Positions 11,709 to 18,729 of a DNA stretch of 64,000 nt are shown in pieces (positions within the stretch are counted from its first letter, which is position 1; each line of letters starts with the position of its first letter). A program made the position numbers and the translations under genes. This DNA is from Jutongia huaianensis (GTDB lineage: Bacteria; Bacillota; Clostridia; Lachnospirales; Lachnospiraceae). Below the pieces are notes generated by a model that did not search any database, was not told the DNA's origin, and saw nothing but the letters and a program-made list of their open reading frames with translations. The DNA lies in assembly GCF_014384985.1 (NCBI RefSeq), contig NZ_JACRSX010000015.1, forward strand, positions 17,117-81,116, in the 5' to 3' direction.

Positions 11709-12479
11709 TTATCGGTATTTGAGCATATTTTTATAAGCCAGGCTCCCCCCAAACAGATCCAGCGCACTGCCAATGGTAAAATCAATTTTTCCTGCTCCAC
11801 AGCTTTCGATGTAGAAAAGATCTTCCTGATTATGAATACCGCCGGCATATGTGATCGGGCAGGATACATTCTGTCCCAAAAATGTCAAAAGTTCCTTCTC
11901 CACCCCGCTCTGTCTGCCCTCGACATCTACAGCATGGATCAGAAACTCATCGCAGTAGCTCCGCAACTCCTCCAGAGTCTCTCCCGTCAGGCAGACCTGG
12001 GTCTTTTTCTGCCAGCGGTCTGTCATAATATAATATCCATCCTCATATCTGCGGCAGCTCAGATCCAGTACCAGATGCTCTTTTCCGATCATAGAAGCCA
12101 GCTTCTGCAGACGTTCAAAGTCAACATTTCCATTACGAAACACATAAGATGTCACAATAACATGGCTTGCTCCCATATCCAGAAACTTCTCTGCATTCTC
12201 CGGACATACACCTCCGCCAAGCTGCATTCCACCTGGATATGCTTTAAGTGCTCCCTCTGCCTGTTCCAGATCCTTTTCATACCACTCACTGCCTACAGGA
12301 TTTAACAGTATAATATGACCTCCCCGGAAACCGTCTCTCTGATACATATTAGCATAATACGCTCCATCATACTCAGAAACATAGTTGTTTCTTGCCTGAT
12401 CTCCGCTATCCCGCAGACTTCCACCTACAATCTGCTTTACCGCTCCATTATGAATGTCAATACATGGTCGAAATCTCAT
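11709..12479 (-). CDS. hisA: Eukaryote-type HisA (ProFAR isomerase)
   Basis: This 256-residue TIM-barrel protein resembles yeast HIS6 rather than the usual bacterial HisA. Shared features are CIDIHNGAVKQIVGG at the N-terminus, QLGGGV, VIVTSYVF, LVLDLSCR, DEFLIHAVDVEG (second catalytic Asp) and GKIDFTIGSALDLFGG. The reaction is the Amadori isomerisation in histidine synthesis. No other his gene is nearby. Its ATG overlaps the stop of the upstream gene (ATGA at 12476-12479), so it is translationally coupled to the end of the motility operon. Whether it is the cell's only HisA cannot be judged here. Confidence 0.9.
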   Translation of the reverse strand: MRFRPCIDIHNGAVKQIVGGSLRDSGDQARNNYVSEYDGAYYANMYQRDGFRGGHIILLNPVGSEWYEKDLEQAEGALKAYPGGMQLGGGVCPENAEKFLDMGASHVIVTSYVFRNGNVDFERLQKLASMIGKEHLVLDLSCRRYEDGYYIMTDRWQKKTQVCLTGETLEELRSYCDEFLIHAVDVEGRQSGVEKELLTFLGQNVSCPITYAGGIHNQEDLFYIESCGAGKIDFTIGSALDLFGGSLAYKNMLKYR

Positions 12480-13039
12480 TTTGAAGTTATCTCCTTTGCA
12501 ATCTGGTCAAAATCCGCACCTGGGGATATGCTGTAATTTCCTGCTTTAATCTTGCTGCTGTACCCGTGCTTATCCATATAGGCATCAAATGCCTCCGCAT
12601 CGGAGATTACATCCATCTCCTCCAGCTTCCGGCTGACATCTGCAGACCAGTCCCCTGCCTGAATCTGCAGTTCTTTTGTGGATTTTTCAAAATCATCCGT
12701 TATTTTTTTCTTTTCCTGATCAAATTCTTTCTGGTCAGTCTGTTCCTTTTGAAGAGTTTTATCCGGCTTTTTGGTTTCCTTTGGTTTCATGGTTGCCGAA
12801 GGCTTTTTATCCGATGAGACCGATGTTGATGACGGTTCCGGCGTTTTTGCAGCCGCACTGTTTTTCGGGGCTGACGTCTGAAACAGTTTTTCTTCCTGTG
12901 CAGCATATGTCATTCCAAGCTGTTTTGCCCTTTTGATCACAGCAGAATCCGATGTCCTCATCAGACAGGATATCCCCAAAATCACTGCCGCAAAAAGCAC
13001 GCCCATTCCAAATCCGCGTATAAAGGATCTTTTATCCAT
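12476..13039 (-). CDS. Membrane protein with MltG/YceG-like C-terminal segment
   Basis: This 187-residue protein has an N-terminal membrane segment (GMGVLFAAVILGISCLM), a Pro/Ser/Lys-rich spacer, a charged coiled-coil-like region and a C-terminal segment (AFDAYMDKHGYSSKIKAG then Y.I..GADFDQIAKEIT). That segment resembles the LysM-like part of endolytic transglycosylase MltG. The catalytic domain of MltG is absent. The start at 13039 is preferred (GGAGG upstream) over 13072, which would overlap the previous gene. It is second to last in the operon. Function unknown. Confidence 0.65.
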   Translation of the reverse strand: MDKRSFIRGFGMGVLFAAVILGISCLMRTSDSAVIKRAKQLGMTYAAQEEKLFQTSAPKNSAAAKTPEPSSTSVSSDKKPSATMKPKETKKPDKTLQKEQTDQKEFDQEKKKITDDFEKSTKELQIQAGDWSADVSRKLEEMDVISDAEAFDAYMDKHGYSSKIKAGNYSISPGADFDQIAKEITSK

Positions 13040-13058
13040 TTCTTCCTCCACTTCCATC

Positions 13059-13820
13059 TTAACGGTTTTCATAAAGATCGATCACAAACTTTACTTCCCC
13101 CTGACCGAGAGACAACATTTTGGATATTTCCAACACAGAATATCCTTTTTTATAAAGGTGAATGATCTCCGTATTATGATTGTCGCTATCTTCTTTCAAA
13201 GAAGTTTCCACAGAAAAAGATTCCTTCTCTTCTGCCGCCGGTTTCTTATGCTGCTCCTGCTGTTCCATGTTAGACGCCAGCTTTTCTGCCTGTGTGCTTT
13301 TTAAATATCCTTCCTCTACCACACTGCCTTTCTGCATATGACCGTCCTTTTCCCCCGCTCCATTTTCTATCGCAATTCTGCTCTCCTGTAGAAGCTTCAG
13401 GGCATCCATCATTTTTTGATATTCCTTCGCTGTTTCATCATGGATCATTGCTTTCACAGAGTCTACATGATGAACCAGATCCTTGATATCCTCTTCCTTT
13501 TCTTTGAGCATATCATATAAAAATACAACCTCCTCATGGTTTTTGGCCATACGATTTAATACTTCCTCTGAATATTCATTCATTCCCATGAGTTTGTCAT
13601 TGGATAATCTGCTAAGCTCCTCCTCTGCAGAGGTTATCACATCTTCTTTGTAATGTTCCATTTCTTCCCTTGCCTGCTCAATTTCTACAGGGGAATCCTG
13701 TAATATTTTCTCCTCTTTCGGAATATTCTGTATGTTGTCCTTCTTCTGATCCGTGATCCGGTAACTCATAACCACTGCTCCCAGTCCGATCACGATCATT
13801 ATTATTTCCAAAATAACCAT
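13059..13820 (-). CDS. SwrB-like membrane-anchored coiled-coil protein
   Basis: This 253-residue protein has one N-terminal membrane segment (IIMIVIGLGAVVMSY), a long Glu/Lys-rich coiled coil (about residues 45-145) and a C-terminal helix-turn-helix-like motif (YKKGYSVLEISKMLSLGQGE). This architecture and its place after sigD match SwrB of B. subtilis, which promotes flagellar basal-body maturation. In some databases such proteins appear under DUF6115 (from memory). Sequence identity to SwrB is low as far as I can tell, so the name is not assigned. Confidence 0.65.
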   Translation of the reverse strand: MVILEIIMIVIGLGAVVMSYRITDQKKDNIQNIPKEEKILQDSPVEIEQAREEMEHYKEDVITSAEEELSRLSNDKLMGMNEYSEEVLNRMAKNHEEVVFLYDMLKEKEEDIKDLVHHVDSVKAMIHDETAKEYQKMMDALKLLQESRIAIENGAGEKDGHMQKGSVVEEGYLKSTQAEKLASNMEQQEQHKKPAAEEKESFSVETSLKEDSDNHNTEIIHLYKKGYSVLEISKMLSLGQGEVKFVIDLYENR

Positions 13821-13873
13821 TGCTGTCGTTTCCTTATCTTTTTATTTGGATATTATCCGGCAGTGCTGCCACA

Positions 13874-14188
13874 TTATACCTTCATATCAAAAAAGCTTCC
13901 ACCTGCTCTCGGATCCTTTTCCGTCTCCTGCTGATGTTTCTCCGAATGATTTCTGCCCTTTCCTCCGGAGCCCTTTTTCCCCCTTCTCTTTTCCTCTTCG
14001 TTCAAATAGTCCTTATTTTCAGCTTTGGCACGCCGAATTGTCTGATGGGAATTTTGATGTACCTGCTGCTGCACCTGCGAAGCCACTTCCTGCTGGGAAT
14101 GTTCATACCGCACCTGATCTCCATGCTGTATCTGCGATACTTCCTGTGATTTTGGCGGCATGGTAATATAATCAATGGATAATGACAT
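13874..14188 (-). CDS. Unknown small hydrophilic protein in the motility operon
   Basis: This 104-residue protein has no membrane segment or known motif. It starts MSLSIDYITMPPKSQEVSQ, continues with Gln/His-rich sequence (EVASQVQQQVHQNSHQ) and then a highly charged Lys/Glu/Gly stretch, ending SFFDMKV. GGGAGGG precedes the ATG. It lies between fapA and the SwrB-like gene, so a motility-linked role is inferred from position only. The conserved-looking ends and disordered middle suggest a binding or adaptor protein. Confidence 0.6.
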   Translation of the reverse strand: MSLSIDYITMPPKSQEVSQIQHGDQVRYEHSQQEVASQVQQQVHQNSHQTIRRAKAENKDYLNEEEKRRGKKGSGGKGRNHSEKHQQETEKDPRAGGSFFDMKV

Positions 14189-14267
14189 AGGTATCCCTCC
14201 CTTCCTTGCGCAATACCTGTAAACTCTGTAACAAAGACACAGATCTGCTGTATTTTACATACATTTC

Positions 14268-15872
14268 TTAAATGGCTCTGATCCGGATATCAGCTCCATC
14301 TCTTACAAAAGCACTATGCTGTACCTCAGATTTAATCGTATTGCTGACGTTGGATATAGTCATTTTGACTCCCGGATAAACAATATTTTCCGCAATAATA
14401 CGACCGTTATCTTTCTTGTTTAATTCTACCTCTAAAACTTCTCTCTCGGCAGCGTTTTCCTCCAATCGTGTATCAATCTCCTGAATTCTCTTCCCTGTCT
14501 TTTTGAGAGAAGCCATTTTTTCATCATCCAGCTTTCCCTTGGTATCCATTCTTTTCTTTAATAACAGGACATTCTGCATCAGTCCTTCTCTCTCAGAAGT
14601 AAGCTGTTCCACTTCCTTTTCCAGAAAGCGGTGCTGCTCCACAATCTTAGGATCAATGCCCACCTGCAGCTCTGTCAAAGTTCCCATGGTAGAACCAATG
14701 GTTTTTGCTTCTATTTTTGTTTTTGTTTTGAGATAACCTCCGGCGATCATCCCCCGCTTTCCTTTGACAACAATATCATCCTCCGCTGTCACCTTGCTGT
14801 GCATGATCGCTTCTGTCATAATCTTTCCGCCACATGTTACATTGGCACTTTCGATAAAATTACTTATGACATCACCGCCGGCCTGTAAAGTTGCCTCGCC
14901 TTTTCCCTGAATTCCCCGCTTCAGCACAATCTTACCATCTGTAGTGAGGCTGGCTCCTTCCACCACGCCATTAACCATAATATCTCCGGTCGCCTTAATG
15001 GCATATCCTGTCAGGACATTTCCCTTTACAACAACACTTCCATCATATTCAATATCGCCGGTAGATGGACCTACATCTGCCGGCACCTCATACTGATCTG
15101 CCACAAATACCGTATCATCCACCAACGTAACATTTCCCGGAACATCCGAATACATTTCGCATCCATCCTCGGATAAATGTATATTTTTGCCATGCTTTAA
15201 AAATAGCTGTTTAACTTTTATCGGCTTTAACTCCCCTCCCATCACATCTGTTCCCGGTGTTCCGAGATCAGCCGGCTGCAAGGTTGCCAAAAGCTGCCCT
15301 TCGCTGACCTTTTCAATCATATCAAGCTGATGAAAGTCAACATTACCGGACTCATCCATTGCCGGCTTACAGGTTTTATCCACGTCAAAATGGTAGGTAA
15401 TGACTGCATCACTTCCCTGCACCGGCGGCGTTGCCCTGGCGATCAGCACATCTGTACAATATAATCTTCCCTTCAGCATAAGCTTGATATTTTCCGGCAA
15501 AAGTCCTGATTTTATCCCCATCTGCTCCACACGATCCAGAATTTCTTCACTTGAAATACGCATTCCACCATTTGATGGTGGATACAGACGAATTTTGGCA
15601 AATCTGCGCTTCGGGTCTATGGTAATCAACGGAAATTCCTTTTCCGGCAGACGATCCTCGGATAATATCTTTTTTTCTGCGTTCTTCTGCTGCGCCGCAT
15701 CTTCCACAAAAGCTGCGATATCTCCCAGCTGAACATCCATAATTTTCTTTTGTTCCAGATATTGCATAATATCTTCCATTGAAAGAGGTGCTCCCCCATG
15801 CAGTGCAGGATATGACTTCAAATACACACCGTCCTTCTTTTGTACAAGTTGAAAAAAGGCATTTCTCTTCAT
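14268..15872 (-). CDS. fapA: FapA family protein (DUF342)
   Basis: This 534-residue protein has an N-terminal region, then a parallel beta-helix-like DUF342 core of short Gly/Val repeats (VVKGNVLTGYAIKATGDIMV, VVEGASLTTDGKIVL), and a C-terminal coiled coil (about residues 400-490). Family members are polymer-forming or cell-surface-associated proteins often found in flagellar operons. The start at 15872 has AAGGAGGGAG. The longer frame to 15956 would overlap sigD. It is the first gene after sigD. Confidence 0.82.
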   Translation of the reverse strand: MKRNAFFQLVQKKDGVYLKSYPALHGGAPLSMEDIMQYLEQKKIMDVQLGDIAAFVEDAAQQKNAEKKILSEDRLPEKEFPLITIDPKRRFAKIRLYPPSNGGMRISSEEILDRVEQMGIKSGLLPENIKLMLKGRLYCTDVLIARATPPVQGSDAVITYHFDVDKTCKPAMDESGNVDFHQLDMIEKVSEGQLLATLQPADLGTPGTDVMGGELKPIKVKQLFLKHGKNIHLSEDGCEMYSDVPGNVTLVDDTVFVADQYEVPADVGPSTGDIEYDGSVVVKGNVLTGYAIKATGDIMVNGVVEGASLTTDGKIVLKRGIQGKGEATLQAGGDVISNFIESANVTCGGKIMTEAIMHSKVTAEDDIVVKGKRGMIAGGYLKTKTKIEAKTIGSTMGTLTELQVGIDPKIVEQHRFLEKEVEQLTSEREGLMQNVLLLKKRMDTKGKLDDEKMASLKKTGKRIQEIDTRLEENAAEREVLEVELNKKDNGRIIAENIVYPGVKMTISNVSNTIKSEVQHSAFVRDGADIRIRAI

Positions 15873-15930
15873 CCCAATCTCCCTCCTTGACACATAATAA
15901 TGTGAAAGGCTGCCACAGCTGTGCGGCAGC

Positions 15931-16707
15931 CTATATATTCCAAATTCCAAGGACACCCATATTACGGGCGCCTAATTTTTCCTTCATTTTACGAAGAGAC
16001 TTTGTATGAAGCTGTGATACCCTGGACTCAGAAACCTCCAGAATATTACTGATCTCCTTTAATGTCATTTCTTCATAATAATAAAGTGCAATAACCTTTT
16101 GTTCTTTTTCTGTCAGGGAATTGATTGCCTCTGCCAAAAGCCGTTTCAGGTCTTGTCGTTCCATTACCTGCTCCGGCTGCAAAAAGGCAGATTTGTTTCC
16201 CGCCTCAACACGAACCTCACTTCCCTGTTCCAGATACTCATCCAAAGATACCAAATTAGCTACCTGTGTCTGATTGATCAACGCATCTAACTCTTCCTGT
16301 GTCATCTCCAGTGCTGCAGCAAGCTCTTCATTCGTCGGCGTTCTTCCCAGCTCCGTTTCCATCTGTCCCATGGTCGTCTCCAGCTTTTTCTGCTTCTGGC
16401 GCAGTGTTCTCGGAATCCAATCCATTTTCCGAATCTGATCCAAAATAGCACCCCGGATTCTCAAACTGGCATACGTTTCAAATTTAACACCTTTTGTCAG
16501 CTCAAATTTGTCAATGGCATCAATCAGTCCAAAAATTCCATATCCGGTAAGATCGTCATATTCCACCGTATATCCAAGATACATCCCCATTCTACCGGCA
16601 ACAACCTTCACTAATGGAACATATTCTACAATCAACTGTTCTCTGATCTTCGGACTGCGGGTTTTTATATATTCCTCCCACAAAGATGCTCTTTCTTTCT
16701 CATTCAT
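15931..16707 (-). CDS. fliA: Flagellar sigma factor sigma-28 (FliA/SigD)
   Basis: This 258-residue sigma-70 family protein is of the WhiG/FliA type. Region 2 is seen in VAGRMGMYLGYTVEYDDL and GYGIFGLIDAIDKFE, with ASLRIRGAILDQIRKMDWIPR following. Region 3 is IRxLxx-like (RTPTNEELAAALEMT), and region 4 is the HTH MTLKEISNILEVSESRVSQL. It directs RNA polymerase to late motility genes such as flagellin, which are not in this window. No FlgM anti-sigma gene is seen here. It sits late in the operon as in B. subtilis, so its level depends on transcription reaching the distal end. Confidence 0.95.
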   Translation of the reverse strand: MNEKERASLWEEYIKTRSPKIREQLIVEYVPLVKVVAGRMGMYLGYTVEYDDLTGYGIFGLIDAIDKFELTKGVKFETYASLRIRGAILDQIRKMDWIPRTLRQKQKKLETTMGQMETELGRTPTNEELAAALEMTQEELDALINQTQVANLVSLDEYLEQGSEVRVEAGNKSAFLQPEQVMERQDLKRLLAEAINSLTEKEQKVIALYYYEEMTLKEISNILEVSESRVSQLHTKSLRKMKEKLGARNMGVLGIWNI

Positions 16708-16744
16708 AAATTCCCCTCATCCCCTTTATGATCACGGGTTTGTT

Positions 16745-17035
16745 TTAACTCTCCTGCGACTGGACATCGTTCTCTCCGTTGTCTGCATCCCCGGTGTCTT
16801 CCGAGCCATCCTGAACTTTCTCTGTTTCATCAGTTACTTCCTTGATGAAACGATTGCTCGTCATAACCTTTTCAATAATCCGTCTTGTAATACAGCCTAT
16901 GATATAAAAAATAATAAGAGCTGCCAGCAGGATTTCCAAACTGTATGTTGTATCCATATGCCTGACGATGGATATAATACACACAACAGCACCTGCCAAA
17001 AGTGTAATCACCTTAGGAATATACTCTGTTTTCAT
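16745..17035 (-). CDS. Small two-helix membrane protein of unknown function
   Basis: This 96-residue protein has two hydrophobic segments (about residues 7-24 and 31-50), then a basic patch (TRRIIEK) and an acidic C-terminal tail rich in Asp, Glu and Ser. The start at 17035 is chosen for AGGA spacing. A longer frame to 17086 lacks a ribosome site and would run into cheD. It lies between cheD and fliA. I do not recognise the family. Confidence 0.6.
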   Translation of the reverse strand: MKTEYIPKVITLLAGAVVCIISIVRHMDTTYSLEILLAALIIFYIIGCITRRIIEKVMTSNRFIKEVTDETEKVQDGSEDTGDADNGENDVQSQES

Positions 17036-17087
17036 ACTAATCCTACATTCCTTTCTCAGCCCGCAAACTTTGGACTGCAGGCACAAA

Positions 17088-17576
17088 TCATATAATCTTT
17101 TGTTCTCGTCCCACTGATTTAATCAGAAAATCACCGGTTTCCGGATAAAATTCCACAGTCCGTCCATAATTTTCTCCCGTCTCCTCCGCAAGAATACGAA
17201 TCCCTAATTCTTTCAGTTTTGCCTTGACCGCCTCTACATTCCGCTGTCCTACCCGCAGCATATCATTATTGCTGCCAAATGCAAACATCTGGGCTCCTCC
17301 TGCGATCTTTGCCGTCAGTAAAGACCTGTTTGCCCCTTCCTTTCGCATCATATCGATAAGCATATCAATCCCGGTATCTGCAAATTTAGCTTTATTTTGA
17401 TTTTGCCGCACCTTCGTACTGTCCGGAAGCATTACGTGCACAAGGCCGGCAATCTTTGTCGTTTTATCATATAACGCAACTCCCACACAGGATCCAAGAC
17501 CAAGTGTAGTAATTACATCCGGAGAATGACAAATGTTCGCGTCTGCCATTCCGACTTTGATCATTGTTCCATCCAT
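17088..17576 (-). CDS. cheD: Chemoreceptor glutamine deamidase CheD
   Basis: This 162-residue enzyme deamidates Gln residues of chemoreceptors and partners with CheC. The catalytic core is visible as LGLGSCVGVALYD (Cys) and GLVHVMLPDS (His). KIAGGAQMF is also typical. The start at 17576 follows the cheC stop by 8 bp and has GGTGGAG. The longer frame to 17654 overlaps cheC and is rejected. Confidence 0.95.
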   Translation of the reverse strand: MDGTMIKVGMADANICHSPDVITTLGLGSCVGVALYDKTTKIAGLVHVMLPDSTKVRQNQNKAKFADTGIDMLIDMMRKEGANRSLLTAKIAGGAQMFAFGSNNDMLRVGQRNVEAVKAKLKELGIRILAEETGENYGRTVEFYPETGDFLIKSVGREQKII

Positions 17577-17584
17577 TTCTCCAC

Positions 17585-18202
17585 CTACATTCCCAATGAC
17601 TTCAAAATACGTGTATATGACTCCAGCGTAGGTATTAAAATGAAATACCCGCAAACATCAATTTCATCATCCTCAAACTGTGATTCTATCAAAAGTGCTT
17701 TATCTCCAAGCTTACCAAACTCAATCGCCGGCACACTTAAGATTGCACCGGCCATATCAATGGCAAGACTCGGAACGGTTTGAATAATATTTAAATTTGT
17801 CAGCTGTGATATCGCTGTCAGATATGCTCCTGATATGATATTGCCAATCTCTACCAAAGCAGACTGTTCCATTTCCGTAAAGCTGTCTTCCAATGTACTA
17901 CCGTCACTTCCCATCAGCTTATGTACCAGATGATGAGCTGCTTTATTTTCCAGAACAAACAGCATAGAGCCTTCAATATCCCCCTCCAGACTCAGTAAAA
18001 TACCGGCCACCAGCTCCTCTGCTCCGCCCAGGATCTCTGCCAGATCCTTAAATGCCAGCATCTCCACCTTGGGCACATGCATGTCAACACGGCCATCAAT
18101 CAGCTTGGCCAGTGCTGTTGTTGCATTTCCGGCTCCTATATTTCCTATCTCTGTAAGAATATCAAATTCCATGTCATCCATGTTTTCTTCATCCTTCTGC
18201 AT
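17585..18202 (-). CDS. cheC: CheY-P phosphatase CheC
   Basis: This 205-residue protein has two copies of the CheC/CheX/FliY active-site motif: EIGNIGAGNATTAL near the N-terminus and EIGNIISGAYLTAI in the middle, each with the Glu and Asn that attack CheY-P. It binds CheD in the Bacillus-type adaptation pathway. The start is placed at the ATG at 18202, which has GAGGTGA at 5-nt spacing. In-frame GTG (18211) and ATG (18208) also exist. It lies directly upstream of cheD. Confidence 0.93.
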   Translation of the reverse strand: MQKDEENMDDMEFDILTEIGNIGAGNATTALAKLIDGRVDMHVPKVEMLAFKDLAEILGGAEELVAGILLSLEGDIEGSMLFVLENKAAHHLVHKLMGSDGSTLEDSFTEMEQSALVEIGNIISGAYLTAISQLTNLNIIQTVPSLAIDMAGAILSVPAIEFGKLGDKALLIESQFEDDEIDVCGYFILIPTLESYTRILKSLGM

Positions 18203-18221
18203 CGACATCACCTCGTATTAT

Positions 18222-18704
18222 TTATGATACTGCCTCTTTATCGTTAATTACATTAGCAATGTTAAGCAGAGAAATCAACCCGTTCTCCTGCTTTCCTACA
18301 CCACTCAGATACTGTATTCTGGTATCTCCTGAGCTGTCTGCGCTGGTTGGTTTATCAATGGCATCCTCAGACAGGGTTACAACCTCCTTCACCTCGTCCA
18401 CAATAATACCGATTGCAGAATGCTGCTCCAGCTTTATAATGATAATTCTTGTTGCATTTGTATACTCATCCGGCTCCAGATTAAATTTCAAACGAAGGCT
18501 CATTACGGGAATAACCTCACCACGAAGATTGATCACGCCCTTAAAATAATGCTGTGCCTTTGGTACTCTTGTAATTCTCTGCTTGCGGACAATATTATCT
18601 ACATACTGTATATCAATACCATACTGCTCGGAACCAAGTCTTACAACAATATACTGCTTCTCATTTCCCACAGTATCCAGATTTTGTACATTATTATTCT
18701 CCAT
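18222..18704 (-). CDS. cheW: Chemotaxis coupling protein CheW
   Basis: This 160-residue adaptor links receptors to CheA. The CheW fold is seen in YIVVRLGSEQYGIDIQYV, the VPKAQHYFKGVINLRG loop and GIIVDEVKEVVTL. The N-terminus has a short Asn-rich lead. It follows cheA by 25 bp. Confidence 0.95.
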   Translation of the reverse strand: MENNNVQNLDTVGNEKQYIVVRLGSEQYGIDIQYVDNIVRKQRITRVPKAQHYFKGVINLRGEVIPVMSLRLKFNLEPDEYTNATRIIIIKLEQHSAIGIIVDEVKEVVTLSEDAIDKPTSADSSGDTRIQYLSGVGKQENGLISLLNIANVINDKEAVS

Positions 18705-18729
18705 ACTAATCTCACCATGCCTTTCCCTT

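Noticed and set aside
15873-15956. Extended N-terminus of FapA
   Set aside because: It would overlap the end of fliA and lacks a ribosome site, while ATG 15872 has AAGGAGGGAG.
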